This document shows positions 1-6,191 of a stretch of 13,825 nucleotides of DNA, piece after piece. Position numbers and translations under genes: made by a program. Numbering within the stretch: the stretch's first letter is position 1; every line of letters begins with the position of its first letter. Origin of the DNA: an uncultured Opitutia bacterium. GTDB taxonomy: Bacteria > Verrucomicrobiota > Verrucomicrobiia > Opitutales > UBA953. The stretch lies in the NCBI GenBank assembly GCA_903924185.1, contig CAIYAN010000326.1, positions 1 through 13,825 of the forward strand, in the 5' to 3' direction. The notes under the pieces were generated by a model. It was given only the letters and a program-made list of their open reading frames with translations. It was not told the origin of the DNA and did not search any database.

Positions 1-30
1 GGGACGAATAGGGCCGCCGCGCCCTGCCCC

Positions 31-58
31 TTGTCTTTTCCTAGTAGATACCTAAGTT
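31..58 (+). promoter_or_regulatory. Possible sigma-70 promoter of the esterase gene
   Basis: TTGTCT at 31-36 could be a -35 box and TAAGTT at 53-58 a -10 box, 16 bases apart. Transcription would then begin about 12 bases before the ATG at 78. The -10 match is weak (TAGATA at 46-51 is another candidate but badly spaced), so this is only a suggestion. Confidence 0.25.
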
Positions 59-77
59 CCGCTCACCCAACACCCCG

Positions 78-905
78 ATGAGCCTGCTCCGTCTCGTGCC
101 TCTGTTCTACGCCGTTGCCGCCTTGGCCGCGGATGCCTTGCCACCCAAGCAACCGCTTTGGGAGGGCGTCGCTCCGGGATTGAAGTCCGACGAAGCTCCG
201 CTCCCCACCAAGGCTAGCTACACGGTGCACCTAGCCGAGAAACCTAACGGCGCGGCTGTTATTATTTGTCCAGGCGGCGGCTACGGCGGCTTAGTCGTCG
301 GCGGCGAAGGCCACGGTATCGCCAAGTGGCTCAACGCCCAAGGCATCGCTGGTATCGTTCTGGAATACCGTCTCCCCGCCGGACACGACAAGGTCCCGCT
401 ACTCGACGCACAGAAGGCACTCACACTAACCCGCACTCGTGCCTCCGAATGGAAGATCGACCCCAAGAAGGTCGGCATCATCGGCTTCTCCGCCGGCGGC
501 CACTTGGCAGCGACCGCAGCCACACATTTTACCACCGAGAACCGTCCTGACTTCGCCATCCTCATCTACCCGGTGGTCACGATGAGCGTCGGTACGCATG
601 GCGGCTCCAAGAAGAACCTCTTGGGTGCAACCCCTTCGGACGAACTCGCTAACCTCTACTCCAACGAGAAGCAGGTCACCAAGGACACTCCGCCCACGTT
701 TCTGGCACATGCCCTCGACGATAAAGCCGTGCCGATTGAGAACAGCCGCCTGTTCCATCAAGCCTGCCAAGCCAAGGGAGTGGCCGCTAAGCTACTCGAA
801 CTCCCTAACGGTGGCCACGGACTGAACGGCTACAAGGGCCCCTCATGGGACGCTTGGCAGAAGCAGTCCTTGGAATGGCTCCGAGAGCAGAAATTTATCC
901 CCTAA
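78..905 (+). CDS. Secreted alpha/beta-hydrolase, acetyl-esterase/acetylxylan-esterase-like
   Basis: Predicted 275-residue serine hydrolase of the COG0657-like esterase group, probably removing acyl groups from sugars or glycans outside the cytoplasm. Residues 1-18 form a short hydrophobic signal peptide ending in ALAADA. The oxyanion-hole stretch CPGGGYGG lies at 64-71. The nucleophile elbow GFSAGG puts the catalytic Ser at 138, with Asp214 or Asp215 (HALDDKAVP) and His247 (NGGHG) completing the triad in the usual order and spacing. The length is typical of the family. The ATG at 78 is chosen because it gives the signal peptide; no ribosome binding site precedes it. The next gene starts 44 bases after the stop on the same strand, so the two are probably co-transcribed. 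The substrate cannot be read from sequence; a xylan or acetylated-sugar substrate is inferred from family and the DUF1080 neighbour. Confidence 0.88.
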   Translation: MSLLRLVPLFYAVAALAADALPPKQPLWEGVAPGLKSDEAPLPTKASYTVHLAEKPNGAAVIICPGGGYGGLVVGGEGHGIAKWLNAQGIAGIVLEYRLPAGHDKVPLLDAQKALTLTRTRASEWKIDPKKVGIIGFSAGGHLAATAATHFTTENRPDFAILIYPVVTMSVGTHGGSKKNLLGATPSDELANLYSNEKQVTKDTPPTFLAHALDDKAVPIENSRLFHQACQAKGVAAKLLELPNGGHGLNGYKGPSWDAWQKQSLEWLREQKFIP

Positions 906-949
906 GCCTGCAACCAAAACGCTTTCCCACTGACTCACCTTTATCCCCT

Positions 950-1924
950 ATGCGCCTACCCGCCCTCCTTTGCACCCTTAGCCTCGCCGCCTTCACTGGC
1001 TACGCTGCCGACGCGCCTAAGCCCGCCACCCCTAAGGCTCCGGCCCCCAAGAACGTGGAACCTCCGGTCTACATGACCGTCGAGACGGCCGGACCCGACT
1101 TCCCGTTGCAGGGCGAATACGCCGGCGATGGGCTCGGGGCGAACATCATTGCGCTCGGCGACGGCAACTTCCGCCTCGTCACCTTCAAGGGTGGCCTCCC
1201 CGGCGCCGGCTGGGATGCCTCGGCCAAGACCGAAGTGGAAGCTAAGCGCGACGGTGACGTCGTCCGCTTCAAAGAAGTCGCCGAACTCAAAGGCGGCGTG
1301 CTGACTGTCGGATCGACTTCGCTTAAGCGTATCGAGCGCCACAGCCCGACCGAAGGCGCTAAGGCCCCGGCGGGCGCAGTCGTCCTTCTCGATGGCAGCA
1401 ATGCGGACGCTTGGAACGGCGGCCATCTGGATGAGCGTAAACTCCTCGCTGCAGGCACGACCTCCAAGCAGGCCTTCCAAAGCTTCACGCTACACCTGGA
1501 ATTCCTCCTGCCTTTCAAGCCCCTTGGCCGTGGCCAAGGCCGCGCGAACAGCGGCGTCTATGTGCAGAACCGCTATGAAGTACAGGTCCTCGATAGCTTC
1601 GGCCTGAAGGGCTTGGATAACGAATGTGGCGGCGTCTACCAGAACAGCTCGCCCAAGGTGAATATGTGCTTCCCGCCGTTGCAGTGGCAGACCTACGACA
1701 TCGAGTTCACTGCGGCCAAGTTTGATGCCAACGGCAAGAAGACCGATAACGCGATCCTCACCGTGAAGCACAACGGCGTCGTCGTGCAGGATAAACTCTC
1801 GCTCAAGGGCGCGACCCCTGGTGGCGGCTTCAAGACTGAAGTCCCCGCGCCCGGCCCCTTCCAACTCCAAGGCCACGGGAACCCCGTGTACTACCGGAAC
1901 GTTTGGATCGTGGAACAGAAGTAG
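950..1924 (+). CDS. Secreted DUF1080 (3-keto-disaccharide hydrolase family) protein, two-domain
   Basis: 324-residue exported protein. A signal peptide (1-20, ending TGYAADA) is followed by a Pro/Ala/Lys-rich linker (22-39). Residues about 45-130 form a small domain (QGEYAGDGLGANIIALGDG at 54-72, then a GGLPGAGWD stretch) often seen ahead of DUF1080 in Planctomycetes and Verrucomicrobia. The DUF1080 concanavalin-like domain spans about 143-323: VVLLDGSNADAWNG near its start, RANSGVYVQNRYEVQVLDSFG around 198-218, and LQGHGNPVYYRNVWI at its end. Members of this family have been linked to hydrolysis of 3-keto-glycosides; activity here is inferred. The start at 950 is preferred over an in-frame ATG at 845, because 845 lies inside the esterase gene and would bury the signal peptide. 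No ribosome binding site is visible. It follows the esterase by 44 bases and ends before a strong hairpin. Confidence 0.87.
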   Translation: MRLPALLCTLSLAAFTGYAADAPKPATPKAPAPKNVEPPVYMTVETAGPDFPLQGEYAGDGLGANIIALGDGNFRLVTFKGGLPGAGWDASAKTEVEAKRDGDVVRFKEVAELKGGVLTVGSTSLKRIERHSPTEGAKAPAGAVVLLDGSNADAWNGGHLDERKLLAAGTTSKQAFQSFTLHLEFLLPFKPLGRGQGRANSGVYVQNRYEVQVLDSFGLKGLDNECGGVYQNSSPKVNMCFPPLQWQTYDIEFTAAKFDANGKKTDNAILTVKHNGVVVQDKLSLKGATPGGGFKTEVPAPGPFQLQGHGNPVYYRNVWIVEQK

Positions 1925-1932
1925 TTCGGAGT

Positions 1933-1999
1933 TAGGGGACTGGTTGGCTGGAGTATGGTTGGCTAGGGGGGAATGCTCCGGAAGCCAACCAATCCCCTA
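1933..1999 (+). terminator. Long hairpin after the DUF1080 gene, with an alternative pairing
   Basis: The arm at 1933-1949 (TAGGGGACTGGTTGGCT) is complementary to 1983-1999 (AGCCAACCAATCCCCTA) at 16 of 17 positions. A pyrimidine-rich TTTGCTTTTT follows at 2005-2014, so it can act as a terminator for the upstream pair. A second copy of the inner arm, TGGTTGGCT at 1956-1964, can pair with 1983-1991 instead, making two mutually exclusive stems. Confidence 0.6.
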
Positions 2000-2005
2000 T
2001 CTGCT

Positions 2006-2034
2006 TTGCTTTTTAGGGTTTCTTGGGCTCTATC
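2006..2034 (+). promoter_or_regulatory. Possible promoter giving a leaderless MBL-fold hydrolase mRNA
   Basis: TTGCTT at 2006-2011 and TCTATC at 2029-2034 are separated by 17 bases. Transcription would start at about 2040-2041, which is the ATG itself. The -35 overlaps the T-rich tail of the preceding hairpin. Both boxes are imperfect matches. Confidence 0.35.
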
Positions 2035-2039
2035 GGCCC

Positions 2040-2831
2040 ATGGAAATCATTGTCATGGGCTGCGGCACTTCCCAAGGGGTCCCCTTGGTCGCGCATGATA
2101 ATGCCGGGCTGGACCAGGCAAATCCGAAAAACTGGCGATCACGCACGAGCATCCACGTGGTCATCGAAGGACACCACGTGCAGGTCGATGCAGCTCCAGA
2201 GTTCCGTCTACAGTGTCTCCAGAATAAGATTCCGGCGGTCGACACGTTCATCCTGACGCACGGACACGCCGACCATGTTCTCGGCATGGACGACCTTCGT
2301 CAGTATTGCACAAATAACGGCGGTGCCGCGATTCCCGTCTACAGCACCGAACAAGGCCTGAAGCGCGTCGAGACTATCTACCCGTACGCCATCGGCGAAG
2401 CGGCTTCGCCCGGTTACATCGCGCTCGACCTGCATCGTATGCCCGAGGAGTTGATGCTCCCTGGCGGCGGCGTCGTGCGCTCCATCCTTTTGCCCCATGG
2501 CTCCGAGCCGACCCTAGGCCTGATCTTCGAAGAACCTTCCACGGGGACGAAGTTTGTCTACTACACCGACTGTAAGACCGTGCCCACGCCCGCGGTGAAC
2601 CTCGCGCTCGACTGCGATTTAGCGATTTTGGACGGCCTCCGCCCCAACTTTCACCCCACGCATATGACCATCGGCAAGGCCTGCGAGGTTGCCGGTGAGA
2701 TTCGCGCCAAGCAGGCGTATGTCACGCACATGACCTACCAAATCGACTATGCCACCTACACGGAGTCGCTGGCGAAGGAATACCCTAAGGTCGGCCTTTG
2801 CTACGACGGCTTACGGATCAAGCTGGGCTAA
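2040..2831 (+). CDS. PhnP-like metallo-beta-lactamase-fold hydrolase
   Basis: 263-residue cytoplasmic metallohydrolase of the PhnP / phosphoribosyl cyclic phosphodiesterase-like branch. The N-terminal MEIIVMGCGTSQGVP is characteristic of this branch. The metal-binding HGHADH motif is at 74-79 (His74, His76, Asp78, His79), followed by GMDDLR. Further candidate ligands are His153 (LPHG), Asp177 (YTDCK) and His230 (VTHMT). The stretch LDGLRPNFHPTHMT (197-210) and the C-terminal CYDGLRI also match the branch. Where many relatives read THxSH, this protein has THMTY. A much longer in-frame start at 1821 is rejected because it lies inside the DUF1080 gene; the ATG at 2040 begins exactly at the conserved N-terminus. 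There is no signal peptide, unlike the flanking genes, so it may not share their pathway. The substrate is unknown; phn genes are not seen nearby, so phosphonate metabolism is not implied. Confidence 0.87.
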   Translation: MEIIVMGCGTSQGVPLVAHDNAGLDQANPKNWRSRTSIHVVIEGHHVQVDAAPEFRLQCLQNKIPAVDTFILTHGHADHVLGMDDLRQYCTNNGGAAIPVYSTEQGLKRVETIYPYAIGEAASPGYIALDLHRMPEELMLPGGGVVRSILLPHGSEPTLGLIFEEPSTGTKFVYYTDCKTVPTPAVNLALDCDLAILDGLRPNFHPTHMTIGKACEVAGEIRAKQAYVTHMTYQIDYATYTESLAKEYPKVGLCYDGLRIKLG

Positions 2832-2894
2832 GCCTTCAGCCAGAAAAGAGTCTTTCCTAGGTCCGGGATTCCTCCAAGGTAGGGGGTATTCCCC

Positions 2895-3548
2895 ATGAAG
2901 ACCCTCCTGCTCGCCCTCCTCGCCGTTGGCACCGCCTACGCGGCCGACCCCGTCAAGTTGACCCTCGAAGACTTCACCGACGGCAACGGTGCTAAGCCGG
3001 GCGCTGGCTGGACCACCGAAGAAGGCGGCGTTATCCACCTCACTCCGACTAAGGGGAGCGGCTTTCTGGTTTCTAAAAAGGAATACGCCAGCTTCGAGAT
3101 GGAATGGGATTGGAAACTCGCGGATGCCGGCAACAACGGCATCAAGTATTGGGTGAACAACATCAAGGACGCCAAGGGCAAGGGCGAATGGCTCGGCGTC
3201 GAGTACCAGATGATTGACGACGACAAGCACCCCGACGGCAAGCGCGGCGGCTCCCACAATTCCGGCAGTGTCTACGACCTCATTGACTCCGCCAAGGACA
3301 AGGTCCTCAAGCCCGTTGGCGAATGGAACCACAGCCGTGTCGTCGTGAAGAACGGCAAGATTGAACACTTCCTTAACGGTAAGCTCAGCGCCTCGGTCGA
3401 TACGAAGTCTGACGAATGGAAGACCGCCCTCGCCAAGAGCAAGTTCGCCAAGAAGACCGGTTTCGCACCGGGTAAGGGTAAGCTCATGCTCACCGAGCAC
3501 GGCGACCCCTGCTGGTTCAAGAACCTGACCATCAAGGAACTGGAATAA
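2895..3548 (+). CDS. Secreted single-domain DUF1080 protein
   Basis: 217-residue exported protein of the DUF1080 / 3-keto-disaccharide hydrolase family. Residues 1-17 are a clear signal peptide (MKTLLLALLAVGTAYA then ADP). The rest is one concanavalin-like domain: NNGIKYWVNN at 80-89, GVEYQMIDDDKHPDGK at 101-116, the YDLI segment near 127, GEWNHSRVVVKNGKIEHFLNG at about 142-162, and the closing EHGDPCWFKNLTI at 201-213. This is a different subtype from the protein at 950-1924, lacking its extra N-terminal domain and carrying the KHPDGK loop. AGGGGG at 2881-2886, eight bases before the ATG, is the only well-placed purine-rich ribosome-binding-site-like stretch among the plus-strand genes. A terminator-like hairpin begins at the stop codon. 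A role in sugar or glycoside breakdown is inferred from family. Confidence 0.88.
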   Translation: MKTLLLALLAVGTAYAADPVKLTLEDFTDGNGAKPGAGWTTEEGGVIHLTPTKGSGFLVSKKEYASFEMEWDWKLADAGNNGIKYWVNNIKDAKGKGEWLGVEYQMIDDDKHPDGKRGGSHNSGSVYDLIDSAKDKVLKPVGEWNHSRVVVKNGKIEHFLNGKLSASVDTKSDEWKTALAKSKFAKKTGFAPGKGKLMLTEHGDPCWFKNLTIKELE

Positions 3549-3574
3549 TCTGTCCGGGAAGGACGGATATTTTA
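3548..3574 (+). terminator. Hairpin terminator after the second DUF1080 gene
   Basis: ATCTGTCC (3548-3555) pairs with GGACGGAT (3561-3568) across a five-base loop, with one G-U pair. ATTTTA follows directly. The stem starts at the last base of the TAA stop. Confidence 0.6.
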
Positions 3575-3649
3575 GGGGATAAGGGGCTGGATGCGGCTAC
3601 GGGCTAAGTCCTTAGCATTCTACCCCTATACCCTTTCGCCCAGCCAACC

Positions 3650-3666
3650 AAGGCCCCACAGGCCTT
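3650..3666 (+). repeat. Perfect 6-bp inverted repeat upstream of ffh
   Basis: AAGGCC (3650-3655) and GGCCTT (3661-3666) flank a five-base loop, 47 bases before the ffh start. A second palindrome, GCTAAG-TC-CTTAGC, lies at 3603-3616. Either could be part of a terminator or a regulatory site; the rest of the 165-base gap 3549-3713 shows no gene. Confidence 0.35.
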
Positions 3667-3713
3667 TGCTCCCTCTTGCTTTTCGAGCCTGATTCCCTTC
3701 TCCTCCCCTTCCC

Positions 3714-5090
3714 GTGTTCGCCAACCTTACCGAGAAACTTACCAAGGCCCTCCGTGACCTCCGGGGGCTATCCAAGCTCACCGAGGAGAACATCGCGCCG
3801 GCCCTGAGCGAAGTCCGCTCGGCGTTGATGACCGCCGACGTCAACTTCAAGGTCGCCAAGGATTTTACCGAGCGCGTCAAGGTCGCCTGCCTCGGGACTG
3901 CGGTCGTCGAATCCGTTAACCCGGGTCAGATGGCTGTCAAAGTCGTCTCGGACGAGCTCACCAAGCTCCTGGGCGAAGGCGCCCGCCCCCTCGCCCCCGC
4001 CCGCCCTCTCCGCGTACTGCTCGTCGGCCTGCAAGGCTCCGGCAAGACCACCAGCGCGGCCAAGCTCGCCAAGCACCTCGTAAAGAAGGAAGGCGTCCGT
4101 AAGCCTTCGCTCGTCGCCGCTGACTTACGTCGCCCTGCCGCCATCGATCAGCTCGAGACCCTCGCGAAACAAGAAGGCTTTGATTTCCGTGCCGACCGCG
4201 ACGCCACCGACGTCGCCGCTATGGTGGGTCGATTAGTCAAGGACGCCGAGTCTGCGGGCTCCGACGTTATCATCGTCGATACCGCTGGCCGCCTGCAGAT
4301 CGACGGCGAGCTGATGGATGAAGTGCGCCGCGTGCGCGAGGCTTTCCAACCGCACGAGGTCTTCCTCGTCGCTGACGCCGCCCTCGGCCAGCAAGCCGTC
4401 GATGTGGCCGCCAAGTTCCACGAATCCACGCCCCTCACCGGCATCATTCTGACCAAGCTCGACGGCGATGCCCGCGGTGGTGCGGCCTTGTCGATGAAGA
4501 CCGTCACTGGCGTGCCCATCCGCTACATGGGCACGGGTGAGAAGTCCGGTGACTTCGATACCTTCCACCCCGAACGCATGGCCCAGCGTATTCTGGGCAT
4601 GGGTGACGTCGTCTCCCTCGTCGAAAAGGCGCAGGAAGTCGTCGACCACAAGGAAGCCGAACGCCTGGCCGAGAAGATGAAGAAGGCCGACTTCGACCTC
4701 GAAGACTTCCTCGCGCAGATGGCGCAGATGAAGAAGATGGGGCCGCTCGGAGACATCATGAAGATGATGCCGGGCATGGGCAATGTGCAGGTCGGCGCCC
4801 GTGAAGAAAAGATGCTCGGCAAGACCGAAGCCATCATCCTTTCGATGACGCTCAAGGAGCGCCGCAAGCCCGATATCCTCAACGCCTCGCGCCGCGCACG
4901 TATCGCCAAAGGTTCCGGCACGCAGGTCAGCGACATCAACGCGCTCATCAAACAGTTCACGCAGATGCGCGAGATGATGCGCATGATGAAGGGCGGCAAG
5001 GGCAAGGAACTCATGCGTCGCATGGGCCAGATGGGCGGCGGCCGGGGAGGCTTCCCCGGTGGCGGTTTCCCGGGCGGAGGTTTCCGCTAA
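3714..5090 (+). CDS. ffh: Signal recognition particle GTPase Ffh (SRP54)
   Basis: 458-residue protein subunit of the signal recognition particle. It binds signal sequences on ribosomes and delivers them to the receptor FtsY at the membrane. The N domain (about 1-95) includes the ALSEVRSALMTADVN segment. The G domain has the P-loop GLQGSGKTT at 105-113, DLRRPAA at 137-143, DTAGRL at 189-194 and TKLDGDARGG at 247-256. The Met-rich M domain (about 325-440) includes FLAQMAQMKKMGPLGDIMKM and the 4.5S RNA-binding SRRARIAKGSG helix near 392-402. The usual domain order is complete. The tail, residues 441-457, is Gly-rich with a duplicated FPGGG. GTG at 3714 is the only start giving a full N domain (the next in-frame ATG is codon 40); the upstream sequence is pyrimidine-rich with no ribosome binding site. 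No SRP RNA gene is visible nearby. Confidence 0.97.
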   Translation: MFANLTEKLTKALRDLRGLSKLTEENIAPALSEVRSALMTADVNFKVAKDFTERVKVACLGTAVVESVNPGQMAVKVVSDELTKLLGEGARPLAPARPLRVLLVGLQGSGKTTSAAKLAKHLVKKEGVRKPSLVAADLRRPAAIDQLETLAKQEGFDFRADRDATDVAAMVGRLVKDAESAGSDVIIVDTAGRLQIDGELMDEVRRVREAFQPHEVFLVADAALGQQAVDVAAKFHESTPLTGIILTKLDGDARGGAALSMKTVTGVPIRYMGTGEKSGDFDTFHPERMAQRILGMGDVVSLVEKAQEVVDHKEAERLAEKMKKADFDLEDFLAQMAQMKKMGPLGDIMKMMPGMGNVQVGAREEKMLGKTEAIILSMTLKERRKPDILNASRRARIAKGSGTQVSDINALIKQFTQMREMMRMMKGGKGKELMRRMGQMGGGRGGFPGGGFPGGGFR

Positions 5091-5094
5091 GCCC

Positions 5095-5703
5095 ATGTCC
5101 CGGATGCACCCGTTTGACCCTGCCCTGCTTTCCCGCCGGGGCTGGATTTTTGACTGCGACGGCACGCTCGCGGCATCGATGTGGATTCACCATCGCAGCT
5201 GGACGCATATCATCAGCAAGCAGCTGGGGCGTCCGTTCGACTTCCCGTGGCCTCTCTTCTGCTCGATGGGCGGGATGTCGGCGGTCGATACCTGTAAGCG
5301 CCTAAAAACCGATTACGGCTTCGACCTGGACGTGGAATTACTCCTCGCCGACGGGCATGCCTTCCTCGAGGAACACCTCGAGAAAGACGTCACCGCCCGC
5401 CCCGAGGTCGTCAGCATCGTACACCACGTTCGTGGGCTCGGCCACAAGACCGCCGTCGCTTCGGCAGGCCGCAAGGCCCACGTGTACACCACCCTCAACC
5501 GGATCAACATCACGCACCTCTTCGATGCCATCATCACAGCCGAGGATGCCGCGCGCTCTAAGCCGCACCCCGACCTCTTCCTCGCCGCCGCCGCGCGCAT
5601 TGGGATAGACCCAAGCGACTGCGTCGTCCTCGAAGACAGCCCGCGCGGCAAGGAAGCCGCCGACGCCGCGGGCATGGAATGTATTCTGGTCGAGCCGGCG
5701 TAA
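5095..5703 (+). CDS. HAD-superfamily phosphatase, YqaB / beta-phosphoglucomutase-like
   Basis: 202-residue cytoplasmic HAD-IA hydrolase. Motif I is IFDCDGT with Asp20 as nucleophile and Asp22 as general acid. A short helical cap follows (about 29-100). Motif II Ser is in VASAGRK (Ser124), motif III Lys in SKPHPDLF (Lys156), and motif IV is LEDSPRG (Glu180, Asp181). The sequence pattern most resembles E. coli YqaB, a fructose-1-phosphate phosphatase, so a sugar phosphate is a likely substrate, but specificity cannot be read from the motifs. It begins only four bases after the ffh stop and is probably co-transcribed. ATG at 5095 is chosen; ATG at 5104 is also possible, and a GTG at 5059 inside ffh is unlikely. 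A GGAGG at 5076-5080 lies too far upstream (14 bases) to be a normal ribosome binding site. Confidence 0.9.
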   Translation: MSRMHPFDPALLSRRGWIFDCDGTLAASMWIHHRSWTHIISKQLGRPFDFPWPLFCSMGGMSAVDTCKRLKTDYGFDLDVELLLADGHAFLEEHLEKDVTARPEVVSIVHHVRGLGHKTAVASAGRKAHVYTTLNRINITHLFDAIITAEDAARSKPHPDLFLAAAARIGIDPSDCVVLEDSPRGKEAADAAGMECILVEPA

Positions 5704-5723
5704 ACGCACACCCTCCTAAACGC

Positions 5724-5745
5724 TGCTGAAGATTACACTTCAGCA
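5724..5745 (+). terminator. Perfect 8-bp hairpin after the HAD gene
   Basis: TGCTGAAG (5724-5731) pairs with CTTCAGCA (5738-5745) across a six-base loop, 21 bases after the stop. No T-run follows, so termination would be weak or factor-assisted. AAGATTAC at 5729-5736 can also pair with GTAATCTT at 5779-5786, an alternative fold. No gene is seen between 5704 and higB apart from a doubtful 33-codon frame. Confidence 0.45.
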
Positions 5746-5836
5746 ACTCCCACTCATGTCCGAGCGCTTGAGCGAAGGGTAATCTTATCGTCAAACTACA
5801 GGAGTCATGCCCGCCAACCTGCGCCACTGTTCACAC

Positions 5837-5857
5837 TATGCACGACTATCGTGCATA
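5837..5857. promoter_or_regulatory. Operator O1 upstream of the higBA promoter
   Basis: Perfect inverted repeat TATGCACGA-CTA-TCGTGCATA, centred six bases-plus upstream of the -35 box. Its left side, CACTATGCACG at 5834-5844, recurs as the exact reverse complement in the second operator. It is a likely binding site for the HigA antitoxin or HigBA complex. Confidence 0.7.
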
Positions 5858-5863
5858 TCACTC

Positions 5864-5893
5864 TTGACACCCTGCATTCTATGCGTGCATAGT
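5864..5893 (+). promoter_or_regulatory. higBA promoter
   Basis: Consensus -35 TTGACA at 5864-5869 and -10 CATAGT at 5888-5893 (four of six), 18 bases apart. Transcription should begin near 5900, about five bases before the GTG of higB, so the mRNA would be almost leaderless. The -10 lies inside operator O2. Confidence 0.65.
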
Positions 5894-5894
5894 G
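5879..5894. promoter_or_regulatory. Operator O2 overlapping the higBA -10 box
   Basis: Inverted repeat CTATGC-GT-GCATAG at 5879-5892. The segment CGTGCATAGTG (5884-5894) is the exact reverse complement of CACTATGCACG in O1 (5834-5844). Occupation would cover the -10 box and repress the operon. Confidence 0.65.
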
Positions 5895-5904
5895 CTTTCC
5901 TCTC

Positions 5905-6186
5905 GTGATTGCCACGTTCGCCTGCCGAGCCACGCATTTGCTCTGGCTCGGGAAAAGACCACCCGAACTGCCTACAACAATCCAGCAGACTGCCCTCCGC
6001 AAACTCACTCAAATTCAAGCCGCCACCACGCTAAACGATCTACGCATCCCTCCGGGCAACCGGCTCCAGCCGCTCCGCGGCGATCGCCAAGGGCAGCACA
6101 GCATCCGCATTAACGACCAATATCGACTTTGTTTCCGCTGGGTAGGCCGCGAGGCCTTCGACATCGAAATCACCGACTATCACTAA
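5905..6186 (+). CDS. higB: HigB-family toxin (RelE/ParE fold) of a type II toxin-antitoxin pair
   Basis: 93-residue toxin; HigB proteins are ribosome-dependent mRNA endonucleases that slow growth when released from their antitoxin. The sequence matches the short HigB type throughout: MIATFACR start, LNDLRIPPGNRL (43-54) with the conserved Arg47, GDRQGQHSIRIND (59-71), QYRLCFRW (72-79) and the terminal DIEITDYH with His93. Nothing is missing, so it is probably functional. The GTG start at 5905 gives the family N-terminus. Toxin precedes antitoxin, the usual higBA order, with only five bases to higA. The promoter and two operators lie immediately upstream, pointing to autoregulation. Confidence 0.93.
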   Translation: MIATFACRATHLLWLGKRPPELPTTIQQTALRKLTQIQAATTLNDLRIPPGNRLQPLRGDRQGQHSIRINDQYRLCFRWVGREAFDIEITDYH

Positions 6187-6191
6187 TCCTC

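Noticed and set aside
845..949. N-terminal extension of the first DUF1080 protein from an ATG at 845
   Set aside because: It overlaps the end of the esterase gene and would place the signal peptide 35 residues inside the protein.
1821..2039. 73-residue extension of the MBL-fold hydrolase
   Set aside because: It lies inside the DUF1080 gene and across the hairpin; the conserved N-terminus starts at 2040.
2811..3500. Minus-strand open frame (229 codons) opposite the second DUF1080 gene
   Set aside because: The plus strand encodes a family member with a signal peptide; the antisense frame shows no recognisable domain.
5059..5094. GTG start for the HAD phosphatase inside ffh
   Set aside because: It adds 12 residues with no family similarity; the ATG at 5095, four bases after the ffh stop, fits better.
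4233..5165. Long minus-strand open frame (310 codons) opposite ffh
   Set aside because: It is antisense to a fully convincing Ffh, is His/Leu-rich from codon mirroring, and has no family motif.
5746..5806. tRNA-like or riboswitch-like segment (GTCCGAGCGCTTGAGCG)
   Set aside because: It resembles a D-arm only loosely; no cloverleaf, anticodon stem or T-arm can be assembled.
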